Assembly (NCBI GenBank): GCA_914767715.1
Contig: OU612067.1
Coordinates: 26,510,162 to 26,574,161 of the forward strand
Direction of reading: 5' to 3'
Origin: Membranipora membranacea
Taxonomy: Eukaryota; Bryozoa; Gymnolaemata; Cheilostomatida; Membraniporidae
Length of the DNA stretch: 64,000 nucleotides
In this document: one piece after another, positions 12,901 through 23,565 of the stretch
How positions within the stretch are numbered: the stretch's first letter is position 1
Layout: every line of letters begins with the position of its first letter
Made by a program: the position numbers and the translations under genes
The notes under the pieces: model-generated
What the model saw: only the letters and a program-made list of their open reading frames with translations
Database searches by the model: none
What the model was told of the DNA's origin: nothing

Positions 12901-13419
12901 CAGCCCTTTTCAATGTCTTGTGGAATTGTGAATTCCATCACCTCAATTGCTTTAGCCTACTACTTCACTTGTACTCAATTTGACTATCCCGTTGATCACA
13001 TGATAATGTTATTGCTTGCCGCTGAATACTTGCCGCTGATGAAAAGTAACGTTTTTTTTATAGGGAGTGTGATGAATTACTAAACATTCCTCTATGGCCT
13101 GCCACTTATGATAAATCAGGTCAATTCTAATCAGTAGCTTATCATTGCAACCTATTAAATTTATAACAACAACAATATTTTAAACATTTTAAACAACAAC
13201 TATCAAAGCACTTTATATCCTATTAATTCTTGTTACTTGAGTATTTTTTCTTTTTCTCTCCGCTTAAGTTTTTTCTTTTTTGTTCTGTCACTGCATGAAA
13301 AACATTCCTAAAGATGATGTAGAATGACAATAAAAAGTATATATATAATATCAAGCCTCACCTGCTATAGAACAGAATAGGGCCACCACTGCAGCCAGGA
13401 GTAGGATGCGTTTACCCAT
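6996..13419 (-). CDS. Shisa-like single-pass membrane protein
   Basis: Five exons (13362-13419, 12503-12709, 11117-11297, 8777-8979, 6996-7198) with GT-AG sites and consistent phases give 283 residues. Exon 1 is a signal peptide (MGKRILLLAAVVALFCSIAG). Exon 2 is a Gly/Arg/Ser/Tyr-rich stretch (RRERGGGG, RYWTRYY). Exon 3 holds the cysteine module (VC, then YFVC, YCCG, TCCGYW), the Shisa pattern of a C followed by CCG and CC. Exon 4 carries the membrane segment (AGAVIGIIIGVIVLIVLILV) and then CKCCCKK, a likely palmitoylation site. Exon 5 is a Pro/Tyr-rich tail with PPGY, PGYP and YPP repeats; PPGY would bind WW domains. Shisa proteins bind receptors in the ER or at the cell surface; this partner is unknown. 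The last exon contains a potential extra donor (G|GTGAGT) shortly before the stop, so a further exon is possible. Confidence 0.8.
7874..8008. mobile_element. Foldback MITE, 135 bp
   Basis: Same family as 6863-6977 and 31018-31135. The perfect 8-bp duplication CCTGATAG lies at 7866-7873 and 8009-8016. It is in intron 4 of the Shisa-like gene. Confidence 0.8.
9670..9743. repeat. GC-rich repeat tail ending in a 17-base poly-G
   Basis: ggtgggccgtcgggccgtcggg is followed by G x17 at 9727-9743. Related GC-rich pieces (gacggcccc or its complement) occur near 22985, 34712 and 41350, suggesting the tail of a dispersed repeat. It lies in intron 3 of the Shisa-like gene. Confidence 0.5.
11461..12301. 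mobile_element. Non-autonomous hAT-like element, 841 bp
   Basis: Ends are CATGGGTGGGCAACCT.. and ..AGGTTGCCCACAACTG, close to the common hAT end CAGNGGTGGGCAA. The perfect 8-bp duplication CTCTAGAT flanks it (11453-11460 and 12302-12309). Just inside both ends are 'aaggccgca' stretches in opposite orientation. No transposase frame is present. It sits in intron 2 of the Shisa-like gene. Confidence 0.88.
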
Positions 13420-13929
13420 CCCAACAAATCTACAATAATTAATGTTTCTCAACATAAAAAGGGAACAAAGCGCAGTCCAAACAAGGCCTGTGTTCGCAGC
13501 TACTGGCCTAGGCACACTGACAACCGTTGCAGCCTCAGCAGAGTCTCAATTAGATTTTATATACATATCAGTCCTCTGGCTTGGGTTTATATGATCATAA
13601 CGTGACATCATGCAAAACGCTCTGCACTTTTTGGTTGCAGACCGCAGGATAAGCTTAGGCCGCCGCTGTCAGCATATATGATAGCAATGGCGTTGTGCAA
13701 ACCTCTCTTGTTCCAAATTACAGCCTTCAATTAGATATGGAATATCAGCAAGAATTGCCGAGGCGTTGGGCCCATACCATAGATTTAAAAACAGTATAGA
13801 TAGGACATTGCGCTTCAATAACTTTGCATTATGTCCCCACCCGTATCGTCATCGTGCCACCCGCAGTGTAGCGTTATGCATAGCGTAACTGCTAGTGGGT
13901 TTATAGTCAGCACTTTTTGCCCACCAACC

Positions 13930-14015
13930 ATATTGGCCTGGATGGCTGAGCTGTTAGCGCTGTTGTCTTTTGTTCAAGGAGTTTCAAGTTCAAACCATAC
14001 TGCAATAGTTTTAGT
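13930..14015 (+). repeat. tRNA-like SINE fragment
   Basis: tggatggctgagctgttagcg resembles an A box and ggagtttcaagttcaaacc a B box, about 40 bases apart. No acceptor stem is visible. Weak. Confidence 0.35.
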
Positions 14016-14867
14016 TATTTGATACAGCAGGAATGCAAGTAGTGCAGTTGATGATAGGTGAATCAGTGACCTTCATGTCCGGTTTTATTAAAAGCTGATC
14101 TTCAAGCGCACCTGTTGGATAGATTTTTGTTGACAAGCATACTTGTATCTTATATTTTAGTCACCTGATGAATCACTTTTCCGTAGAATTATATGCTAAA
14201 CACTTGAATAATTTACTTGTCATTACAAGCAGTAGCATACATATATATGACAATGAATTCAAAAGTGCTGCCCCAGGATTTTCAGTTGAAAGAAGCTATT
14301 TCATTGTTGGGCTCTCGGTGCAAACGCAGACATGTAACAAATGGTTTCGATGCATTTATTGGCATGAGAGCAACCCATCTCTCCTCCCCTGGAAAAGAAT
14401 AGCAGTTTATGATGTATAACACCAAATTAATGATGAGTTGTCCTCTCATATGTCATGATAATACCTCATATTTGGTATATAATCCTCATCCGTTCCCAAG
14501 AGAACATAACAGGGAGTACCTTGGCCCAAAAGATAATGCATCAGGCTTGGATAAATTAAGACATCAAACTATTTCAAAGGAAAACTAACTTTGTTTATTT
14601 CAGTGCAACATGGTACAGGAAATATATATTTTAGCAAACTCTTCTGCTTTTAAGGGCGATGAACTTTTTCTTAGCCCTCTGAAAATTAAAAAATGCTCTC
14701 ACAGGGCCTTAAATGTTTATTTGCATGGAATTGTCCAGATAAGTTTCAGCCAGACAGTTTCTCAGTGCTACTCTCCCACAGGTTGTATATGTTGCGATAT
14801 GGGCTATCATTTTATATGTGGTACAGCCTGTTCGTTCCATCTCTCGGGCCCATGTTAACGAGTCTGC

Positions 14868-14961
14868 TTCTTTTTACACTCATATATGAGTTCTAAATTA
14901 TATTCATTAATTTTTAAGCTTCTAATAAACTATGAGAACTCATATATGAGTGTAAAAAGAA
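14868..14961. repeat. 27-bp perfect inverted repeat
   Basis: The arm TTCTTTTTACACTCATATAT continues to 14894 and is repeated exactly in reverse complement at 14935-14961, around a 40-bp AT-rich loop. Each arm contains the palindrome CTCATATATGAG. The perfect match suggests a young MITE-like insertion, but I could not find a target duplication. Confidence 0.75.
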
Positions 14962-15548
14962 CCGATTTAGTGAAATAAAAAAAAAAGTACAATAATCATG
15001 TGGGGATGTCAATAGTCATGCAGCCTACTCGGGTTTTTGTGAATTTTGTAGAAGTATTTTTTTCTCTGGTCCATAAAGTCAGCTCTGTTTGTGCTAGAAC
15101 CTTCAAACCTGAAGCGAATGAAAGAGGAAGGAGGTGTGAGTTAGTGTGAGAGATTTCAAGGTAGGTTGTAAAAAAAAAAATTTTGTGTCTTACCCTGTTT
15201 GGTGTTTTTTGGGTGGTTGATAGTGGACATTGGCAAAGTAAAGACATGTAAGTCCCAGGGGCCCATGCTTGTTGGTCTGTTGAGAACTTAATTCATAACA
15301 TCAATCAGCCAAGAACATATTTATATTTACAATTTAGGTTGTTATCAATAAGCTAGTATTGAATAAGTAGAACTTCAGCAGTTACAACTTACCAGTGAAG
15401 TCTTCTTTCATCATTGGGACCCTGTTTACATTTGACACAAAGTAGAGGCAGCTCTAGTTTTGTATGAATGAAAAGAATGGATGTAGAAAGTAGTTACTGA
15501 AGGAAAGTACATGTAGTAGTGCAACAATTAATAAGACAAGTCCATCAC

Positions 15549-16725
15549 CAGACCTGGGTCCAAGTCATCGCAAGTCAAGTCAAGTCATTGTTGATGCTAA
15601 GTCAAGTCAAGTCACATTTACACCAAGTCAAGTCAAGTCAATTGGTGTCTTTTTTTTTCGCCATCAAGTCAAGTCAAGTCAAGTCATGATTTTTGTAAGT
15701 CAAGTCAAGTCAAAGATGGGTGACTTACAAGTCATGGCAAACTCACGCTCATTAACCGTGAAAATCAACTCGGAATTTATTTCAATCCCGGGTGACTCCA
15801 AATCGTGGAATAGTTAGTTAGGTCCTCAGGAGTTGCTCTACTAATCGGGATTTGCTCCCCTCCCCACAAACGAAAGAAGGTATGGGTGTGTACGCAATTC
15901 AGCATTGTTACTTCATTGTATATATGCACCTTTATTGTGTCAATGATGACAAGTGAAATGTTTCATGCTGTAAAAAGATGAGCTGGTGGAGGATAAATAA
16001 ATAAACACAGACTAAGATTGATCACTATTTGTTAAGGACGGATAAAATGTTCTATCTGAAAAGGTTTTTGCATCTGCCTGTTTGTAATGTCTCTAAGGTC
16101 ATGGAGAAAGTCCAGCTTTCTGCTGTTGTGAGAAGCACAAAAAGAAAAAGTGTGAAACATCCTAAGACTAGAAGGATTTCTGTCTGATGATGATGATGAT
16201 GTTGATGATGATACAAGCAGTCTTCTGAATAAACCTGCACTATATGATCAGACTATATTAATATTGCATCATGGGATACGTTTTTCATTTTACTGATTAC
16301 AAGACAACAAGAGAAGACAACTAATATGTAAGGCAGGAACTCTGACTACTTACCCCTAGCTGAGAAGTTGGGTTTTCTGTTTCGGAGTTGGGGTTTCAGA
16401 GTTGGGGTTTCAGAGTTGGGGTTTCAGAGTTGGGGTTTCAGAGTTGGGGTTTCAGAGTTGGGGTTCTCAGTTATGATTATCCTTCCTATATCTCTTTCTA
16501 CATTATGTTATAAAATTTCACACATTGACTGATGTTGACTTGACCAAAGTCAGGACAACTCCCAAGTCAAGTCAAGTCAAAGTCAATTTTTCGTTAAGTC
16601 AAGTCAAGTGTTGTCTGTTTGTTTTCGACATCAAGTCAAGTCAAGTTAAGTCATAATTTTGTTAAGTCAAGTCACTGACTTGACTTGAAGATGACTTGAC
16701 TTACCATGACTTGGACCCAGGTCTG
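15549..16725. mobile_element. Nested hAT-like element rich in CAAGT repeats, 1177 bp
   Basis: Ends CAGACCTGGGTCCAAGTCAT.. and ..ATGACTTGGACCCAGGTCTG are inverted, and the perfect 8-bp duplication TCCATCAC lies at 15541-15548 and 16726-16733. The subterminal regions (15565-15725 and 16560-16700) are built of AAGTC pentamers in opposite orientation. A 14-bp tandem repeat sits between them. No transposase frame. Dense short subterminal repeats are typical transposase-binding regions of hAT elements. Confidence 0.9.
16382..16466 (+). repeat. 14-bp tandem repeat
   Basis: About six nearly perfect copies of gagttggggtttca, inside the nested hAT-like element. Confidence 0.9.
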
Positions 16726-17176
16726 TCCATCACTTTACTCAACTTTACCTTTAATGATGTTAACTGTATCAGAAAGTGTCCAATGAGAGAAGGCTATACT
16801 GAGTAAAACGACTTCTGAGCCAATCAAAATGTTGTAAGAACATGATTGGCTGGAAGGTCGTTTTACTAACAGTCATGTGACACCCAGCCTTATGGTCTAG
16901 ATTGCTAAAATTCCCAGATCTGAGGCTAAAGTAGCTATCATATTATTGGATAGACAGGAGCACACAATGACCTATATATACTGTTTTTAAATCTATGGCC
17001 CATACGCATGTGTACTTTTCCAACTTCCATGATCAACTACCCCTTCCCAAACTTGTCTGCGCTGAGGGGAAGGGTGTGGTTGATAATATGGTTGTGCGAG
17101 GGCAAGAGTTTGTGGAGCTCAACTCTTGCACCCCATATACTCAGACTAAAGTTGAAGCAGTGCCACTGTCTGCGCA

Positions 17177-17200
17177 CATAGACCTAATAATAAGTCTATG
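17177..17200. mobile_element. 24-bp terminal-repeat-only palindrome
   Basis: CATAGACCTAATAATAAGTC continues to CTATG; the two halves are inverted copies with few mismatches. The CATAGACYTAATAAT start matches the similar unit at 60493-60528. A flanking duplication is only partial (gtctgcgc against gtatgcgg). Confidence 0.5.
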
Positions 17201-17209
17201 GTATGCGGC

Positions 17210-18284
17210 ATGCGCACATCGATTACTAGCAACCACTTGATAACCTAGATATATGGCAAAATTTAACACCAAAAAATTGAACATACCTTTCCAATGCCCA
17301 AAGATGTGCGAATAGGATTGTTTAACCTGTTTCACTAGTACTTCAATGCGCAGTGAAAGCAAACTTACCTTCTCGTAGGTGCAAAGTTATTTCAAGTCCT
17401 CCTTGTTGCAATGTTCAAGTGATGCTACTCTAGTGCGCTAGCAACATGCTGAGTTATATCACTACGATAAGCACATGATCCTAGTGAAGGATAATGAGGG
17501 TTTAATATTATAGCCTAAGCTTCTACGAATATGATGATCCTTGAAGCTGCCCTGTGCATATTATGTAATCATATTATCAGAACTAAGGCTTACTTTATAT
17601 TTGATCTTATTTTGATGATAGCATTACAAATAAATAAAATAAACTTATACGATGAAACAACATACCGCGATTCAGATCATCCAGTGATTAGCCTAGCAAT
17701 AGCTTTATAGATGAAAACTCCTTGTTTGTTGCAGCATGGCATGATTTGGTAATGAAGTGAGGAATAGAAAAAACACATAGCACTAAACTGGACACACTGC
17801 ATTCATATTACATAACTAGCATACATGGACAGGCTACATCAAACTCTACACCATACAAAACAAACATCTCATCTATTATCTGCCCATGCAGTTTTGCTTA
17901 CAAACAAATAAATGTACACGCCTACCTTAAAATGACCTTTGAACGACCTTCAATTTTGTGCTCCAGATAGCGAAAATCTAGGGCAACGACCAAGCGCACT
18001 TATAACCAGAATACAAACTATCATTAATTATACGTCACATAGGTTTGCATAATTCTGTCACAAAAATGTTATCAACAGCGGATCAACAGTGTGATTGGGC
18101 AATCTTTCAATCAGGTTTTCGAAGCAAGCGACGACAAAGGCAATATGTATTATTGAACCAGGTTTATTTATAACCCTGAGCAAGGAAATTTCCAGCATGA
18201 TTCATGCTGAGTTTTTTCCTCATGTGATTCCTAGCCAAACACAAACCTCCCCCCCCCCATCCCGACTGCCTGCCCAGGCTATGT
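17210..18284. other. Stretch with no recognised feature
   Basis: AT-rich DNA between two transposons, inside the putative long intron of gene A. I looked here for a missing M6PR-like exon 6 or 7 and found none. Confidence 0.5.
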
Positions 18285-18292
18285 GGTTCCAC

Positions 18293-20130
18293 CATAGAGT
18301 TACTATATACTCTAGAGTGGTCGATGTGTACAAAAATAGCATCAGTTTCTGTCCTACTTAATTATTGCGAAATCCATGACGCGACGCAATCTGGTTGTGC
18401 ATGGCCAGTGCCTGTATCATATAATTTATCATTGAGAATTTAGGAATCGGGTATGAAAATTTAAGTTTTAGAACGCTTATAGCCATTTTTTCAGAAAAAT
18501 TTTCATGGCACACTATGTGGAACACTTGTAGGTATTTTCACTTGCAGCCATTGGAAAATTTTTCAATTTTTTCCCATCAAAATAAGCCAAAACCCAAACC
18601 GCAAACACATCATTGTGATGAAAAAAAATTACCGGCTAGCTTGTTTTTTCACTGCCACTTGCCAGCCATATAAGCTGTGTCCTGTCTCTCTTACTCATAT
18701 GTTACACATTCAATGGGTTTATTTTATTTTTGATTAAATGAAGTACAAGTAACCTGTGAACAAGTGATCGGAGGTGTAAAAGTTTGCAGCTTGCCTCATT
18801 TTCAGTCACAGTGTACATAATGTCAAGATTAAGATTTGCTCTCAAGATAACATTACTTTATTGAGGGTATTATTATAGGTTTTTTGTTTCTTATGTCAAA
18901 GAAGATCAATTGAGATTGGTGCTAAAATCAGATGTGGTGTTACTGTCAGTCCTCATTGCTCATAAGATCACTTTCTGGTTGCCTCTCTTATATTTTTATA
19001 GCATCATTCCATCTCTGCCGGAGAATCACAGCTGTATGAAATGCTAACTCTGGTCATTTCAAAGGATTGAACACTTCTACTACACTAATCCCCCTTCCTT
19101 CAAAACTATGCAAACAAATACACATGTATACATCAACTGCCAGTGCCTTTACTGGAGTATATACAGAATATTATGAATGATGCTGAAGTTGCCTTCTCAA
19201 CTAATTTACAAACACAAACAAACAACCATAGTCATAATAATCATACCAGAAATTTGTATCAAACATCCACAACGACCGCTCTGAAGCAAATGGTCCCTTA
19301 TTTCAAGTATGGTGAGAAATCAGAAATATCCGTCAACTTAAAATGTCACATTAGTGAGTATTGTTCTGAAAAATCTGGAGTCAGTCTGGATAGGTATGTA
19401 TGTGAGTTTCAAAGATGCACTTGATACTCAGTGACTTATCAAAAAAGTTTGTTACAAAATGCATTCATTTATATGCTTTATATGCTGTGTATGGTTGAAT
19501 GGTTTTGCGAATTCAAAAACTAGAGGACACCACCGGAGAGGGAATTTAGAGCTCTAAATGACATAGCCAAATCTAAACGCCGAATCTTAGTTTGAACCGT
19601 ATGTAAATTGCTTCTGCAAATGGCGGAACTTAGCGGCCAACTTTTAACCTCCAGTCAGCTTTTCCACAAGCTATGTGTACACCTTATACTGAAAAAATAA
19701 CATTAACTCACTTGATGGCTAACATATGAGTAAAAGAGACAGAATCCAACTTGTGGTTGAGAGAAACGTGGAAAAAACAAGCTAGCCCGGTAATTTTTTT
19801 TCCTCACAATGATGTGTTTGCGGTTGGGGTTTTGGCTTATTTTGATGGTAAAACATAGAACAATTTTCCAATGGCTGCAAGTGAAAATACCTACAAGTGT
19901 TCCACATGGCGTGACATTAAAGTTTTTCCGAAAAAATGGCTATTAGCGCCCTTAAACATAAATTTTCATACTCAATAACTAAATTCTCAATGATAACTTA
20001 TATGTTACAGGCACAAGCCATGCACAACCAGATTGCGCCGCGTCATGGATTTCGCAATAATTAAGTAGGACATTTTGTACACTGCATTGTCCACTCTAGT
20101 CTAGACTCTAGAGTATGTAATAACTCTATG
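18293..20130. mobile_element. Long-inverted-repeat hAT-like element, 1.84 kb
   Basis: Ends CATAGAGTTACTATATACTC.. and ..TAACTCTATG are inverted, and the perfect 8-bp duplication GGTTCCAC lies at 18285-18292 and 20131-20138. The inverted arms extend about 360 bp (for example aatccatgacgcgacgcaatc at the left against gattgcgccgcgtcatggatt at the right). The centre is non-coding apart from a 93-codon frame at 19143-19424 that resembles nothing I know. It lies just downstream of exon 5 of gene A. Confidence 0.88.
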
Positions 20131-20424
20131 GGTTCCACTGAAGAAGAGCCTCAAATGACCCCTCGAGCATGGAAGTACAGATAAATAAATTGTTATACCA
20201 GGCTATTGCAATCAGGGTATTTGTCAACCCCAATCCCCAATGTATACTTGTCTACTGTACGTCAGAAACCTAATTTTTCACTGAGGACGTTCCACCCTTT
20301 CCTAATAATACACTCAATTGATAACCAGTCCAGGATGATAAAATAGTGTATAAGCATATAATAAAAAAAGGGAAACATATATATATATACAAAAAGAAGA
20401 AAGTAATTCTGGCCTTTAACTCAC

Positions 20425-22101
20425 ATTATGCAGAGAATAGTGCCAACACTTGTTACTTTTTCACCAGAAGCGCAGCAGTGTTTACTTCTTAGTATGAGAG
20501 TCTGTAAGCATAGCATTATGGGATATCAAGGTAATAGTCTCTGTTATCTATCAGTCTATCTATTAACCGCTTCCATAATGCAGCTTCAACCTGGAACTCT
20601 TTGAATATAACCACTCTCAATGGGAATTCCAGATAATTGCATTGTGGGAAGCCCAATATCAATTGAGAGCACAACTCCCTCTATTTTTCTCATTACAGAA
20701 TGAAATATTTGAACACCTTTGGAAGTTATTGTAAGTATTTACTCACAGGAGAGCTGGGATGATCAGGGTCCGGTATGTCAGAGAGTGTTACTGTGTCATC
20801 TTTTGAGTCTTCTGAGCAGAATAACTTAATAACTGATGAGAATCCACTGTTTCCATCACTGAACCAAAATAAAACAGACAGGAAGTATTCATATAGACTG
20901 AACATTCACTGTCAGACAATTATTAGGTATCCTTGTCTTAGCTGCTTCGCACAATAATGTTCAATTTTGTTTTTTTGATTTATCTAAGCAGTGCTTTTTT
21001 TTCTTTTTTTTAACACTTTTATTGGCAGTAAGAAAGCTGTTCAAAATGACTAAAATTGGCTGTATTACCTAATTTGAGAGATTAATTAAAACCAGTTTGT
21101 TGAGTTTCTGAAGTGAAGAATAATTTACCTGTATGTGAGAGTGATGTTCTCGTCCTGTGAAACACCCCACTCTGTACTGCTTGTGTTTCCCATACTAGCA
21201 TACTGTGTGCCGGATTTGGTTGTTATTCTGCAAACCTGTAAAAATGACTTTTTTCAACAAACACAAGAAGACTGTATGTTGCCCTTTTAACATCAGATCC
21301 ATGTTATATTGGCTCCTAGGCGTGGAATAAACTAGCCGTCTAACAGATTGTCTTCCGAAACCATTGGCAGCTTTATAAAAAAAAACACATTTGTCTCGGT
21401 GCTATTGTATGGTGAATCGCAAATTGAAAGACCAAAGAGCAAAGGGTTCAGGCAAAGCAGTACCGGAATCAGGCCCCAAGAGTCTAGATCAATCTTTGTT
21501 GTCAAGGTCATCATTCAAAACCATTGGCAGCAAAGCGAAATTATAGCATCTTCTCAGTGAGTGATTAAAAGCTAGCTTGACAAATTGAAAGACTGTATAG
21601 TTTTGGCATAGGCAGCACAATCTGGCCCCAGCAGTCATGATCGATTGCGCGCAAAAAGCCAACAGAATTCTGCAAGCTTCAACATCATAATATAACATAA
21701 ACTACAAACATGTGATATTTACTTACAGCCACGCTCAGACATCCTGTTCCCAAGCTCCCTGTCTCGGAGAAGTCCTGACAAGGATTGTAAGCATATGATA
21801 TGTAGTTACTTGAGGGGTTGCTTATATTCTGGAACCTATAATTCATGAGACATGATAAATCAGAGACCTTTACAACTCACATGATATTCTGCTACATGAT
21901 ATTTGGAGAGAAATAACAAAATTGTGATACTTAGAATTCATACCTCGGAGAGCCATCAGTGTTACTGAGTGATGATAGATCTATCTCTCCTTGGTCAGTA
22001 GTAACTTTACAAGCCCCTTCATATGAGATTATTTCTATCGCAGAAACCAGAAATTTTTCCAGAGTAAGGAATACAATCCACAGTTTTGGAATCCAAAGCA
22101 T
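20425..22101 (-). CDS. M6PR-like gene A, exons 1-5 (lumenal part)
   Basis: Exons: 21944-22101, 21727-21835, 21129-21235, 20747-20858, 20425-20501. Exon 1 gives a signal peptide and then EIISYEGACKVTTDQG and DLSSLSNTDG, the family's lumenal start. Exon 2 has YNPCQDF. Exon 3 starts VCR and has a TLTYR end. Exon 4 has SSVIKLFC. Exon 5 has TLILRSKHCCASGE, a very short stalk, and VGTILCIM. The last exon ends in phase 2 with a good donor, but exons 6-7 are missing from their expected place a few hundred bases on; a transposon (18293-20130) lies there. In-phase exons 6-7 occur at 2548-3374. WGATAR-type sites lie about 130 bp upstream of the start (22228-22234). Confidence 0.82.
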
Positions 22102-22984
22102 GATATAATATAAGTTTAACTTTTATGTTGTGAAGAGAGGGGGCCAGATTAGAGTCTGAAGTGATATGTTTGCAAGCTTTTACAGCATTGATCGAAGTGA
22201 TAAAACTATACATATCCTAGTAAAGGATTATCTTGTAATTTATCTCCTAAAAGTCCATTGTGTCTCTTATCACTTTTGTCAGTTTTTAATTCAACTTCCT
22301 GGTTCTGGTCCCATATAAAACAAGCTCTCTATCAAGGTGCTACACTTGATACCAGATGATACAGCGGATGACATTTTGTGTACTATATCAAGTTCAATCA
22401 ATTTAAATTGCCTGCCTTTTGATTCACTGCCATCCAATCAGTATAGTGATGCATGTTTGAAAAGGAGTGCATTCAATCTGATGCCGCACCAGGTCACTAT
22501 TGCCTATTGGTCATCGATCTATCATATTCAAAGTCATGCTAATCCATACAGCTCATCAGCACCCATCAACAATGGTGTCTCCCATATCGCTATGTGGACA
22601 TGGCACATAGAGTGTTACCTTCAATCAAAGACTAAGTTTGTCAGGTTGCCGGATTGTGTTTGATTCTTTGCTCGCAAATGATACACTCACAGATTGTGCA
22701 CTATTGTTTGCAAATAATCCACATGATCAATATTTTGTTATTCTGTATGTGACATGTATTTGATGTATGGAAACGTATCCGTCTCGCATGCAAGGTATAA
22801 ATGTAAATGTAAAAATACTGGGTTGTATGATAGAGTCTAATGCCAGCCATCAAGCAAGCACTTCAAACAAACATGCTCCACCGTTTGTCAGATTTTTCAT
22901 CACTGATAAAATTACGTACCAGGCACCAGGATCAGTATGCTTGCTGAAACCTAGTCTGAGCCTCCCAGACTTTGCCCCCTGTCC

Positions 22985-23110
22985 GACGGCCCCCCGGAAT
23001 CAAACCAACCAGAGACCTAGACCAGTCTAACGCGCTCCCAACTGAGCTATTACTGCTGGTGGAGGGAGGATGACTCCCCAACAACCATTAAATTATTTCA
23101 ACAGATTTTT
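22985..23110 (-). repeat. tRNA-derived repeat, same family as 1.6-1.9 kb
   Basis: On the minus strand: ttgttggggagtcatcctcc..ccaccagc, then a tRNA-like body (AATAGCTCAGTTGGGAGCGC, TTAGACTGGTCTAGG, GGTTTGATTCC). The anticodon loop and stems are altered, so it is not a working tRNA. The upstream flank matches that of the 1.6-1.9 kb pair. A GC-rich tail (gacggcccc on the plus strand) follows. Confidence 0.65.
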
Positions 23111-23565
23111 GATAATAATCATAGGTCATGCTAATTCATAATTATTGCAATCATCATCATAGTTGTTTCCCCTATTGTCATGTGGACATAACACAGAGTG
23201 TTATCTCCGACCTAAGTGTGGTTACCTCTTCGCTATACTATGCACTATTTGCAAATGATCCGTATTATCAATATTTTTGTTATGCTGTATGATACATGTA
23301 TTAGGTGTATTATTTTTTTGAAATACAGATAAGTTGGAAAATAGAACTGTATTCTGAATAACATTAAGAATGTTCAAATGGTGGTACTGTATTCCAAATT
23401 CTGGGATAGCGCATCATAAACAACAATTCAAACAGTTGGATTAGAGGCGACATTACTTGTCGAAGACATCAGTGTTTGCACCAAGCAGGGAAGCAGGTTA
23501 AAACATGGTGTAAACATCAATGAAGCTTTCTGTAACCTTGTCACAGCTTACTTCAGTAGCTGTAG

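Larger units (their letters stand above)
13778..16997. mobile_element. hAT-like element, 3.2 kb, non-autonomous or decayed
   Basis: Terminal repeats CATAGATTTAAAAACAGTAT.. and its inverted copy bound the element, and the perfect 8-bp duplication GCCCATAC lies at 13770-13777 and 16998-17005. No recognisable transposase was found; the open frames inside are short. A second hAT-like element (15549-16725) is nested within it, and a 27-bp perfect inverted repeat lies at 14868-14961. Its left end is about 350 bp upstream of the Shisa-like start codon and could affect that promoter. Confidence 0.85.

Noticed and set aside
16382-16466. gagttggggtttca repeats as internal telomeric DNA
   Set aside because: The unit is 14 bp and does not contain clean TTAGGG repeats; it is a local tandem repeat inside a transposon.
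19143-19424. 93-codon frame in the 1.8-kb element as a possible transposase
   Set aside because: Too short, rich in Asn/Thr/His, with no DDE or dimerisation motif; the element looks non-autonomous.
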